A DNA stretch of 64,000 nucleotides from Neocallimastix lanati (nom. inval.) (GCA_016946835.1 JACVTC010000216.1:62001-126000); one strand, 5' to 3'. Counted from the stretch's first letter, positions 38,551 through 49,341 are shown. Program-made: numbers and translations. Notes: a model not told the origin generated them from the sequence alone.

Positions 38551-41500
38551 GATAATAATGATAATAATGATAATAATGATAATAATGATAATAATAATAA
38601 TAATAATGATAAAAGTAATAATAATAATAATAATATTAAAAGTAATAACAGAAATAATATAGAATCTGATAATATGAATGATAATGATAAAGTAGATAAA
38701 TACATTGATAATAATAATAAAGATTGTAAAGTTAAATATTATGATTTACGTAGTGTATTGAATTATATTAAAGGAAAAATTGAAAAGACAGAAATTGTAA
38801 ATGATTTTTCTTCCAAAATTAATACATTCTTTAATGAAATATTTATAAATTTTGATTATATTATGATAAAAGATATAAATTTACTTCTTCAAAATGGATA
38901 TATTGAAAAAGCAATTCCGGAATTAATAAATTATGAAATGTTAAAGAAAGATTATATAGAAAAACATCGAGAAATTTTTTGGACTTTATTAGTTGAATAT
39001 GGTTATTTAATTTATGATTATAGGACTGTTACAACAATATCTGATTTTAAAGTAGTAAAATTAAAAGTAAGTACTAATGATGTTAGAGAATTTATTAAAA
39101 AAAAATTTTTTGAATGGAAAAAAAATTTATTTAACGTTGAAAAAATACAAAATACTATAGACTCATTGACAAGTAATTATGATGAAGAAAGGATTATAGA
39201 ATTCCTAAAAGATAAAATAAAAAGCAATTTAGGTTACAGTACCGGTTACGATTATTATAAGAATGAATTTATAGATAAATATTACAGTATAATTTACTCA
39301 TTGTTAAGTCTAAGTGATGAATGTGAAGTTGTTACCAAAGAAATCTTTAATGAAAATAATAATATTCGTGAATTATTAATAATTCCAAAGGATAATCTTG
39401 AAACTAATACATTAAATAATAATAAAAATGATATTATTTATATTATAATTAATTATAACAATAATGTTGAAAAAGGATGTATTGAAGCTTTAGATTACAA
39501 CGAAAATTTAATATTTGATAAAATTGAATTAAAAAATGAATATGATAAAATCATCAAATTTGGAATAGCCTTTAATAAAAAAATTTGTGATGTAATTTAC
39601 GAAATAAATTATGGAAAATATTTTAAAAAAAAAGAAATGCAAAAAAACTTATATAAAGGAGAAAAATACCGAGATGCTATTAATGATAATCGTTATTTAA
39701 TTGATAAAACAAAAATGATATCAGAATTAATTCAACAAAAGTATGATGTCTTTTTGATCACACGCCCAAGACGATTTGGGAAAAGTTTAAATTTAAGTAT
39801 GATTAAAGAATTTTTTGAAAAGCCGATAAATGAAAAAGAAAATGAAGATAAGAAATTTGTATTTGATGGCTTAGAAGTAAGCAAAGATAGAAAAAATATG
39901 AGACATTTTCACAAATATCCTGTAATTTATTTAAATTTTAAAAGTAACAATAATAAGGAGGATGATAATAGTTCCATCATTAACTTTCTAAAAAAAGAAA
40001 TATCTTCCGTATTTAATTATTACAAAAAAAGAATTGATTTTAACAAATTAAGTAGGGATCAACAGGAAGAATGGAATAAAATTGAACAAAAGTCAGATGG
40101 TGTAATATTACAAAGTACCATAAAATTTTTATGTACATGTTTAAAAGAGTTTTATAAAAGAAGATGTATCATTTTAATTGATGAATACGATAAAATTTTT
40201 TCTGAAAAGTTAAAAAGTGAAAGTACGTTTGGTACAATTAAAACTTTTTTTTCAGATACCTTTAAAGGAAATGAATATTTACATTTTGGAATAGTCACAG
40301 GTTGTTTAGATATAGGATTAAATGAATTAAATTCAGGAGCTAATAATTTCACTAAATGCTCACTTCTTAAAGATAATTATTTTAGTGATTGCTATGGATT
40401 TACAGAAGACGAATTAAATAAAATATTATCCAAATTTAATATTTCTGATAACAAAGAAAAAAGTGACAAAGACAAAACAAAAGATGGAATAAAAGAAAGA
40501 CTTAAAAAAAAATATGACGGATATTCTTGTTTTTCTGATAAAGGTATTATTAAAAATATATATAATCCATTTTCTGTAATAAAATTCATTGAGACTAATA
40601 AGGATAAAAAAGAAAATTATGAATTATCTAATTATTGGGTTAATACAGGAAGTAATGACAAACTAAAAAATCTTATTAGAGAAAATGACTTTAATTTTGA
40701 AATCGAATTTTTAAGTCTATTATGTGGAAGAATAATAAAAATATCATATGATAAAGATTCCGGAATTGATGATAATTTTTTAAGAAAAGATTATTCATAT
40801 AGAGACATCTGGAAAGTTTTATTTTTTTCTGGTTATTTAGCAGTAGCAGATGAAGAAGAATATAACGAAAACATCAAAAATATGAATAATTTAAAGATGA
40901 AATTTACATCAAATGACCTTAAAGTATTTAATATGAATGAAAAAGAAATTGAATCCTATAAAAATAAATTAATTGAAACAAAGGATTTGGAAGATATATT
41001 ATATTTTAAAATTCCAAATCAGGAAGTTTTAGATAACTTTAATGAATTAATGGAAGAATTAAATAAAGAAAAAATAACATCTGATTATGGCGATTTTAAA
41101 ATAAGTGAAGTTTTAGAAAATTTTATTAATGGAATTTATAATAAAGATTTAGAAATGATTAATAAAGGTTTAAGTAAATATCTAAGACAATTTAGTTCAC
41201 GTCATTTACCTATTAGTTATAAAAGGAAATCGACGGAAAGTTCACCTCCTGAACATGTATATCAACTATTTTTAATGCAGTTGTTTTTTAATCTTAATGT
41301 TAAAGGTTTAGTAGCAGAACAAGAAAGTGGATACGGTATAATTGATATAGGTTTTCCTAATGAAAAAGAAAACGAGGAATATATTATAATTGAAATTAAA
41401 GTATCCGATAAAGATGACCAGAACTCACTAAGTAAAGCATGTAAAGAAGCCATAAACCAAATTGATAATCAAAAATATGATGAAAAATTTAAAAATAGTT

Positions 41501-41619
41501 TTAATAAAATTATAAAGTATGGTATGGCTTTTAATAGAAGAAAATGCCTTATTGAAATGAAAGAAAATAATGGAGATATAAAAGAATATGAAGATAATGA
41601 AGATGATAATAAAACTTAA
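37423..41619 (+). CDS. Double AAA-ATPase-like / PD-(D/E)XK nuclease protein, intact, 1398 aa
   Basis: Two copies of the same module lie in one chain. Module 1 has Walker A RPSGYGKTTN (K72), Walker B LLIDNYES (D215, N216), an Asn/Asp-rich insert (about 347-425), helical sequence and a nuclease-like tail (about 630-730, IIKFGIAFNKKICDVIYE). Module 2 has Walker A RPRRFGKSLN (K787), Walker B ILIDEYDK (D920, E921), a FSGYL helical region, and a PD-(D/E)XK core with D1308 in GIIDIGF and E1324-x-K1326 in IIIEIKVS, ending IIKYGMAFNRRKCLIEM. This is the known AAA-ATPase_like plus PDDEXK_9 (DUF1703) architecture, duplicated. In module 1 the Walker B Glu is Asn and the nuclease E-x-K reads N-x-N, so it is probably inactive. 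Start ATG is in context AAATGGC. Four pseudogene relatives lie in this window. Substrate unknown; nucleic acid cleavage is inferred. Confidence 0.93.
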
Positions 41620-42235
41620 AGGTACAACTAATAATAAAAATAATAATAAAAATGATAATAATAATAATAAAAAATAATATAATGCAAAAAAAAAAAAAAT
41701 TAAAAAAAATAAGCAAACATTAAGAATATCAAATTTATATAATTTTTTTTTTTTTGGAAATAAATAAATTGATAAATAATAAATAAATAATTAATAAATA
41801 AATAATTAATAAATAATAATAAATAATTGATAAATAATAATTAATAAATAAAATTAATAATAATTGAATAATTGAATATTATTAATAATTGAATAATTAA
41901 ATAATAAATAATAATATTAAGACAAAAAATTTTATAAATTTATTTTTATTTTAATAATAATTATTATTTATTTTATTAATAAATTGTTTAAAATTCAACA
42001 TTTTATATTTTATTTTAATTAAATAATAATAAATAAATATATTAAAAATATTTTATAAAAAAAAAAAAAAAAAAATGAAATAAAATAAAATGAAAAAAAA
42101 AATTAATAATAAAAAAAAAAAAATAAAAAAAAAAAAAAAAATAAATAAAAAAAAAAAAAATAAAAAAAAAAAATTTATCATTGAAAAGTTTTTACTTTTT
42201 TTTTTATTATTATTATTATTAATTTTTATTTTTAT
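41620..42235. other. 3' flank of the intact gene
   Basis: AT-rich DNA with AAT repeats is shared almost base for base with 26013-26500 downstream of pseudogene 1. It ends in a T-rich tract into which the copia element at 42236 inserted. No gene was seen. Confidence 0.7.
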
Positions 42236-42475
42236 TGATTAATATTTATTTATTAATAATTAGATATATAACGCAAGTGTTATATAAATGGTTAACAAAG
42301 ATTTAAAGTAAAGATAAAATTACATTTTTTATATTTAATTGTGGCTTGTTCTAGATACATATTAATTTATATTTTAATTTGTAATTACAATATATTTAAT
42401 ATAATTAAATTTAATATTTTATTAAACTTAAGCTAGACTATAACTTTATATCAATAAATTTAACATACGTTAACA
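42236..42475 (-). repeat. copia 3' LTR
   Basis: 240 bp. On the sense strand it starts TGTTAACGTATG. Directly inside lies the polypurine tract, seen on the plus strand as CTCCCCCTC at 42476-42484. Confidence 0.9.
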
Positions 42476-42489
42476 CTCCCCCTCAAATT

Positions 42490-42868
42490 AGATATTTAAA
42501 TACTAAAAATCTTATTTGCAAATATACTCATTTTTGTACCATTAATATCTCAAGTAAAAGCGTCAGCTAACATTTCTGTTTTATCTTTGTATTCTAATTT
42601 TACTTTCCTTTTTACTGTATTATCTCTATTAAACTGAAATCTAATATCTATGTGTTTTAACTTTGTATTGATTTCACCATTTTCAATAATTATTTTACTT
42701 GCTAAATTATTTGTGAAAATAGTAATTGTTTTATTATAATTTATTAATTCTTTTAAAATATTTCTGATCCATAGAATCTTTTTAATATTTTCGGATGTGC
42801 TAATGTATTTCGCTTCTGCTGTAGACGTAACTACACATGTTTGTTTCTTAGAAATCCAGCATATGGGA
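42490..42868 (-). pseudogene. copia RNase H region
   Basis: The sense strand reads PICWISKKQTCVVTSTAEAK, the copia RNase H signature, then KYISTSENIKKILW, KHIDIRFQFNRD and the C-terminal MLADAFT tail with one stop inside. It starts immediately at the deletion joint with the reverse transcriptase stub at about 42868. Confidence 0.8.
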
Positions 42869-43082
42869 CTGTTTTATTATTAGAATCTTTTTTGGTAGCA
42901 AAAACCCATTTGGCAGAAATAAGATTTTTGCCTTTAGGAATATATATAACAATGGACATAACATTATTATTGTATAAATTATCAAGTTCATCTTGGATAG
43001 CTTTATAGCAATTATTTTTATTAGGACAATTAATATCTTTTTTATAACCAATAGGTGTATCAGAGTAAATAGTAAAAACCAT
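42869..43082 (-). pseudogene. copia reverse transcriptase N-terminal stub
   Basis: The sense frame has NCYKAIQDELDNLYNN, then IPKGKNLISAKWVFATKKD, equal to the first conserved block of copia reverse transcriptase (compare SRWIFKYKKNAQG at about 12594). It is cut off after DSNNKTV and joins RNase H in another frame. The palm with the YVDD box is missing. Confidence 0.85.
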
Positions 43083-44885
43083 TTTATCATCATTGGAAAC
43101 ATCATATTTAGGCCGAGAGATATCATTAGTAATATTAGAGAAAGTATCAGGACTTAAAGAACGTTTTGAGTACGGACTGATTGTTAATCCCAGTCATATC
43201 ATCAGTCATATTAACATCTTGGTCAGAAATAATGGAAATAATGTTATCATTAATATAATTAGTATCAGAACTTAAATCATGGTTAATAGAAAAATAATCC
43301 TGGGGAGTTTTGTCGCCATTAGGGATAAAATCTTTTTCATATAAATTTGAACAATTGGAATTGTTATTTGATAGATTATTATCTACGACATTATCTTGTA
43401 TAATTTCATTAGTAGCAATAATATTATTATTATAATTATCATCATTAATATTTTTGGTGACAGAATCTTCATTATTTAAAGATTTATTATGAGAAAGTTT
43501 AAATGTTTTATCAAAAGTATCATATGTTACTGATGTACTGTCTTTAATTTTTTCATTAATTATATTTTTATTATTGAGATTTTGAAAAAAATTTATTAAT
43601 AAAAATTTTTTTCAAGTTTCGTAGATTTATTACTATTATCATAAATTTTATGTAATTTATAATTTTTATCAATAAATGTTGTAGATTCACGTGTTGTACT
43701 AAATGATTTTTTAATTTAGTGGAATTATTATTCTCAATATTATTATTCTTCGTCATTATTGGGTCTGAATTTGAATTATGAATTTTAATTATTTTATCAT
43801 TATCCAATGGTTGTAAATTAAATTTTTCTTCATTTTTTGAAAAATTTTTATTATTAAAATTTTTTTCGTGTTTAGATTTAGAAATATCAATATAGTGTTT
43901 TTACAGGAGTAACAGCAGAAGAATTTTTAGTTGGTATGGTATCATTTATATTTGAATTATCAATATTTATCAGAGTCGGTAAAACAATATCTTTTTTACA
44001 GGATTTTTTACTATATTCCTTATGGATAATTGAAGGGTTTTCAGCATCTTTTCCTTTTTCTGCCCAATTATGTTTATTTTTATTAGAAGAATAACTGCAT
44101 TCACCTTTTTCAATGTAAGAATTATTTACCATATTTTTTAAAGAAAGATTCGAATTATTTCTATTGTTTTCATGGATATTGATAAATATAAATCATTATT
44201 TTTATTTAAAGAATTGTTATTGACATTTTGAATTATATTTTGTTTTTCCAGTACTATGTTTTTATTTTGATTATTATAATTTTTATTTATATGAACTATA
44301 CTATGTTTTGCATTAGTTGAAATTTCATTATTCACCTCAGAAATTACATTTGAATTAACATTATTATTTGCGTATAAATTATTTTGTTCTAAAGTAATAT
44401 TATGTTTATTGCTATGTGTGTTATTTATTTTATTCATATCCAATAATTTATTTGTTTTTACTTCCTTTTCTAAGGTTATTGTTTTAATTTTGTTATTTTT
44501 GTTGTTTAAATTAATTATGTCGTTGTTGTTAGAATTATCATCCATATTTTCCTTACTTTTATCTATATTTTTATTATTCATATTATCTAAAGTATTAATA
44601 ATTATTTTAGAGTTATTTTCATGTAAATTATTTTCCACTTCTATTTTATTATCCTTGTTATCCATATTCATATTATTTAAATTATCGTTTACAATAATGT
44701 TATTTAAATCATTATTATTATTGTTTTCATTTAAATTATTTTTATCGTTTAAAACATCATATATGTTTTCTATATTATTAATTATATTTTCATTCATAAT
44801 ATGATTATTTTCATTATTATTATTATTGTTTGCTATATTATTTTCAATTTTTGTAAAAGAGAAATATGGGTCCTCAAATCCTTCT
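43083..44885 (-). other. Asn-rich linker between copia integrase and RT, interrupted
   Basis: Minus-strand frames at 44797-44138, 44132-43887 and 43807-43571 are dominated by Asn, Asp, Ile and Lys codons. Together with broken sequence down to 43083 they join integrase to reverse transcriptase. The related copia at 10400-13852 has a shorter Asn-rich segment in the same place. Several stops interrupt it. Confidence 0.7.
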
Positions 44886-44888
44886 TTC

Positions 44889-46403
44889 TCATATATATAA
44901 TTTACTGGATATAATTCTCAAAATTCTACTTCTCTGACATGATGTATTCTTTTGTTTTTTTATGTCCATAATCCTATATGAGTAATTTTTCTTGCTGAAA
45001 CCAAGAAATATTCCTTCCTTTGCCTTTGGAGTGAAATTGGATTTGTTTTCCATGTTATCAATATAATAACATTTACATCCAAAAGTTCTTAAGTGTTTCA
45101 AAGAAATACTTTTTCCTGATATGACTTCATCAGGTATTAAATTATTATTTCCTTCATGAGGAATCATATTATACAAATAAGCCTCATGTCTGACTGCATA
45201 TTCCCAGAAATTTACAGATAATTTTGCCTAAAATAATAAAGTTTTAGCTGTGTTTTTTATTGTTTGATTTATCCTTTCGGCTTTTCCATTATTTTCTGGA
45301 CAATATGGTGGAGAGAATGATTTTTCAATTCCATTATCTTTTCAGTATCTTCTTATTTTCTTATTTTTATATTCTTTACCACCATCAGTTTAAAATATTT
45401 TAACTTTATGATCTTCAAATTGATTGTTAAGGTATTTGAGAAAATCAATAATAATGTCTGGGGCTTCGGCTTTAGATTTTAGAGTGAATAGCCATATCTT
45501 CCAAGAATATTCGTCTAAGAAGGTTATGAAATATTTTTTGTTATTAACAGAACTTTTATATGGCCCCGAAATGTCAGAGTGTATTACTACGAGTATTTTG
45601 TTTGATTTTGGATTGTTCCCATTATGTGGTGAATGTTTCATTTTTACTACTTTACATTCTTTACATTTTGGGAACTTGATCTCGTGTAATTCTAAATGCT
45701 TAGAAATATTTCTTATATATTGATGGCCCATTCTTCTGTGCCATATTTTTAGACTATTTTGTCCTAAATCATCTAATGATAAAATATTTTGATAATTTAT
45801 TATACTTTTTTTATTTATTTTAAATTGATTGAAATCAGTTGATAGAAACGTTCCGATAACATTTTTATCACAGTCAGATATAGTCAATTTTACTTTACTT
45901 ATTGGCTCAATAACGTATGTTATACCTATTTTTGCGAATTCGATAGCACTTATCAAGTTTTTATGTGCCTTTTTTGAATATAATACTTTGTTTAATTTTA
46001 TATGGTAGTTGTTTATGGTAAATTCACAACTACCATATCCTTCAAAATCTAAAGTATTATTGTTTGCACATCTTAGTTGTACAAAATCTTCTTTATAATC
46101 TTTCAAGAGCCTTTTATCATTAGTTACATGTTCGTAAGCTCCACTGTCATAATACCATTCAATTGTTTCGTTACTTTCTATATTTCTTTCAATTATGTTT
46201 AAGGATTTTTCATTATTATCTATTATATATGGCTCATTTATTGACTCAATTAATAAAGCATCATTAATACGTGGTTCACATAATGGTCTGATGTTTTCAA
46301 AATTATCATCTCTTTCACTGTCACTTTCTTCATGTTTGGAAGTTATTTTTTCCACTAAACCAAATGTTTTTAAATCCTTTTCTTCATTTTTATGGTTTTT
46401 CTA
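44889..46403 (-). pseudogene. copia protease-integrase, three nonsense codons
   Basis: In the same frame as gag, after the amber codon 46401-46403, come a protease region (WYYDSGAYEHVTN) and a zinc-binding pre-integrase motif (HRRMGHQYIRN, then CKECKVVK). The integrase core follows: HSDISGPYKSSVNNKKYFIT, TDGGKEYKN and ENNGKAERIN. In-frame stops are TAA at 45390-45392, TGA at 45342-45344 and TAG at 45228-45230. Each is one transition from a plausible Gln or Trp codon. The frame then reopens (45176-44889) with GYKS-like LRTFGCKCYYIDN. Confidence 0.85.
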
Positions 46404-47351
46404 GTAGAGTGATTGTTGCCTCCCTTCCTTTTTGTTTTCTCTTGCTTTCATATTGTATTTACAATCTTTAGTGAGATGTCCTCTTATCTCACAAATATGA
46501 CAATATAAATTTTTGTTAGTTTTGTTATTGTTTCTGTTTATTTTCTTAACAAAACCTTTTCCTTTATGATAGTTTTTATTTTTATAACGTTTTTCAATTA
46601 GATATAAATCCATTGGATCATCATGATTATCATGTTCATCCATTGTATTTTCCCAATTTTCTAGATATGATCTAGCTGAAATTCTATCTTTTATACTTTC
46701 ATATAATTGTCTAGCGGTAGTTTCTAAGGTTACATCTATAATATTTTTAAAGTCATTTGGTAAAATATTGAACATGCACTTTAATTTCTCCCTTTCAGTC
46801 AAATTTACTCCGGCATCTTCCATTTTATCGAATATTTCATTTACACTGTCAGCCATCTTCATTATTTGGCTGAGGTTATTCGCCTTAAGTTTTCGCAATT
46901 TCTTGAGCCAGTATTCAGTGTCATTATTCATATCACCGAATTTTGAAGTTAGCTTTTCCATAATTGTGAATGTTTTCTTCATTCTATTAACTTCCCTTAA
47001 TATTTTGTCTTCAATGTTTTGAACCACCATAAGCATTAATTGAGAGTCTTTCTCTTCTGCTTTAGCAATGATTCTATTTCGGTTTTGACTAAATACTTCA
47101 TTGTAGTTTACATTTTCTCCATGATTTAATTGTAATTCCTCAATAATCTTCAGGATAGCTTTTACCGTCTTAGATTCTCCAATAGGATTAAACATATAGT
47201 CATTATCCTTCAGGTGAGAGATAACATCTTCTTCAATGAATTCTTGCATTCCGTATCTCCTAGGTGCAGTCATGATAAGGAAATTCCATGTGGCAAAATT
47301 GGATGTACCACGAAGACGTTGGTCCTTAGATAAGTTAAATTGATAGGCCAT
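46401..47351 (-). CDS. gag: copia Gag, 316 aa
   Basis: ATG at 47351 gives MAYQFNLSKDQRLRGTSNFA, followed by a helical Gag of the UBN2/retrotrans_gag type. It ends in one CCHC zinc knuckle (CHICEIRGHLTKDC) and a basic tail. It stops at a single TAG (46401-46403), and the downstream protease-integrase continues in the same frame with no other stop for about 335 codons. That suggests either a recent CAG-to-TAG mutation or stop-codon readthrough. It begins 54 bp inside the 47408-47423 primer site. Confidence 0.88.
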   Translation of the reverse strand: MAYQFNLSKDQRLRGTSNFATWNFLIMTAPRRYGMQEFIEEDVISHLKDNDYMFNPIGESKTVKAILKIIEELQLNHGENVNYNEVFSQNRNRIIAKAEEKDSQLMLMVVQNIEDKILREVNRMKKTFTIMEKLTSKFGDMNNDTEYWLKKLRKLKANNLSQIMKMADSVNEIFDKMEDAGVNLTEREKLKCMFNILPNDFKNIIDVTLETTARQLYESIKDRISARSYLENWENTMDEHDNHDDPMDLYLIEKRYKNKNYHKGKGFVKKINRNNNKTNKNLYCHICEIRGHLTKDCKYNMKARENKKEGRQQSLY

Positions 47352-47407
47352 CTTAATATTTTGTTAAAATCGATTTTTAAATAAAAAGCTTTGTTATTAT
47401 TATAGAG

Positions 47408-47423
47408 TATTGAGACTCTTAAT
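47408..47423 (-). promoter_or_regulatory. copia primer binding site, half-tRNA-Lys(CUU) type
   Basis: Plus-strand TATTGAGACTCTTAAT lies 7 bp inside the 5' LTR. As RNA it reads like the 3' part of a tRNA 5' half: anticodon stem GAGA, loop CUCUUAA with anticodon CUU, then U39. Copia, Ty5 and Tca2 use such internal tRNA fragments. The same 13 bp core recurs at 3808 and 61181. Confidence 0.6.
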
Positions 47424-47430
47424 CTTTTAT

Positions 47431-47669
47431 TGATTAATATTTATTTGTTAATAATTAGATATATAACGCAAGTGTTATATAAATGGTTAACAAAGATTTA
47501 AAGTAAAGATAAAATTATATTTTTTATATTTAATTGTGGCTTGTTCTAGATATATATTAATTTATATTATATTTTGTTATTACAATATATTTAATATAAT
47601 TAAATATAATATTTTATTAAACTTAAGTTGACTATAACTTTATATCAATAAATTTAACATACGTTAACA
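47431..47669 (-). repeat. copia 5' LTR
   Basis: 239 bp, about 96-97% the same as 42236-42475 by eye. It shares the landmarks ATATATAACGCAAGTG and TGTGGCTTGTTCTAG. Confidence 0.9.
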
Positions 47670-48277
47670 TTTATTATTATTATTATTATTAATTTTTTTT
47701 TTATTATTAATTTTTATTTTTTTATTATTAATTTTTTTATTATTATTATTATTATTTGTAACGAATATTGGAATATCCGTGTTTTAAAGAGTGTAACACA
47801 ATAGGTAAGCACTTTTTGATTAATAAGTAATTTGGTTTTTTAAAATATAGTTTTATTAATTAAGAAATTTAAAAATATTAATTATAAAGATTAATTATTG
47901 TAATATTTCGAATTACTTATTAATTAATTCAATAATTAATAAAAACACAATTTTTAAAATATTTTTTTTTTTTTGGCTGCGAAATTCACTCCTATTTATA
48001 GTTTTTCAAAATTTAAATCCATAAAAATTTAAAACCATAAAATCATTAAAAAGTTTCATAAAAATTGATTATTTTCGGTTAAAAAGAATCTAAAAGAAAT
48101 AATGATAAAAGATAAATTAAAATAGAATTTCTATCTGATTTGTTTCTATTAATTTCTAAGAATTTCTTTTGTTAATTTTTTACAGAAATTTATACAGAAA
48201 CAAATACAGAAACAAATACAGAAATGGAGTATAAAAATTCTTTAAAATTTAAATGATATAAAATTTTAGTAAAGGTG

Positions 48278-48331
48278 TGAGTCGAACCCTAGTGGTTCAC
48301 GCTGAGGTCATAGTGACTAACCACTATGCCA
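48278..48331 (-). other. tRNA-like sequence with Pol III A and B boxes
   Basis: On the minus strand TGGCATAGTGG (48331-48321) fits the A box, and GGTTCGACTCA (48288-48278) fits the B box except its last base. The surrounding sequence does not fold as a proper acceptor or T stem, so this is a SINE head or tRNA pseudogene rather than a working tRNA gene. The gypsy element inserted about 25 bp upstream of its A box. Confidence 0.55.
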
Positions 48332-48355
48332 GCATTCTAATTTCTAGTTTTTTTA

Positions 48356-49329
48356 TGTAAGAAATAATAATTATTTACTAATAAATAATTATTATTTCTT
48401 AGTCTTTATAATTATTGATAATAATTATAAATTTATTTAAATTATAATTAATTCATACATTGAGATATTATTATCAAATTTATTATAATTGTAATTATTC
48501 ATACACTTAAATAATATTAGAAAATTTATTTAAATAATTATTATATGTACACTTATTAATATTATTAATTTTATTTAGTTATTCATTTAATTATCAAGTT
48601 AATGTAAACATTAGTTTTATTTATTTTTTACATTGTACATTTAAAAGAACAATTAATAAGTTTCTGTATTTTTTATAATTCTGTATTCTAGTTTAAAGAT
48701 AGTTTTATGTTAATAAGTTTAGATTAGATTTTAAAAATAATATTTAGAAAAATAGAATAATTTAGATCATTCCGGTTATTATTGATTTTTCCTTTTATTT
48801 GATGATCTAAATTAAAATTTAGGAAATCGATATATTAAGGTTTTATCCAAATATAAAATAATATATTTGGTTTTACTTAATATATACGATGATCGATATG
48901 AATAGAATATCGATCAAAAAACTTATCTAGTTTTTTCTTCTAATCTTTTTCTAGATAAGATATTTTTTAAGATTAGAAAACCCTTTTTGTTTAACCTTAT
49001 TTCCATAAAAAAATATAAATAAGGCTCTTGATTTCCCTTTAAGAAATCAAGAGTTATTATTATAAAAATATAGTTATAATAATAGCAATTTTATATTTCA
49101 AACTTTAATAAATTAATAAAACATTTTATTCAAAAACATATTTTTTAAAACCAAATTTATACAAATATTCCTTCTTTCACATTTTGTGTTGTTATTATAA
49201 TTAATTTTATAATAAACTCTCTTTTTAGGTAATATTTTTATTTTTATTTTATTTCTCAACTTAATGAATTAGTCATTAAGTTGAAGTTAATAATCATATT
49301 TAGTGATAGAACTTAGTATGATTATTACA
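48356..49329 (+). repeat. gypsy 5' LTR
   Basis: 974 bp, starting TGTAAGAAATAATAATTATT and ending GATTATTACA. It contains a TATA element and an 11 bp hairpin near 49014-49053 that mark the likely transcription start region. Confidence 0.95.
49014..49053 (+). promoter_or_regulatory. gypsy LTR promoter: TATA box and hairpin
   Basis: TATAAATAAGG at 49014 is a good TATA box. CTCTTGATTTC (49025-49035), loop CCTTTAA, and GAAATCAAGAG (49043-49053) form a perfect 11 bp stem. The word complementary to the primer site begins at 49049, 35 bp from the TATA box, a normal distance for transcription initiation. The start site itself is inferred. Confidence 0.55.
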
Positions 49330-49341
49330 ATAATAACTCTT
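49330..49341 (+). promoter_or_regulatory. gypsy primer binding site, self-priming type
   Basis: Directly after the LTR comes ATAATAACTCTT instead of the TGG expected for a tRNA 3' end. It is the exact reverse complement of AAGAGTTATTAT at 49049-49060 inside the LTR. In Tf1/sushi elements the first bases of the transcript pair with the primer site and prime cDNA synthesis. Confidence 0.6.

Larger units (their letters stand above)
42236..47669 (-). mobile_element. Ty1/copia retrotransposon with both LTRs, RT core deleted
   Basis: LTRs at 42236-42475 and 47431-47669 begin TG and end CA in either reading and are flanked by the 5 bp duplication TTTAT (42231-42235 and 47670-47674). Sense is minus: gag, protease, integrase, Asn-rich linker, a stub of reverse transcriptase, then RNase H. 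The two LTRs differ at about eight positions, so the insertion is older than the neighbouring gypsy. The reverse transcriptase palm is absent and integrase has nonsense codons, so it cannot move on its own. Confidence 0.93.

Noticed and set aside
38454-38705. Leu/Ser-rich antisense protein opposite the Asn-rich insert
   Set aside because: It is the complement of AAT/GAT codons in the ATPase-nuclease gene. The same applies to other Leu-rich frames opposite Asn-rich DNA at 1527-1817 and 12123-12305.
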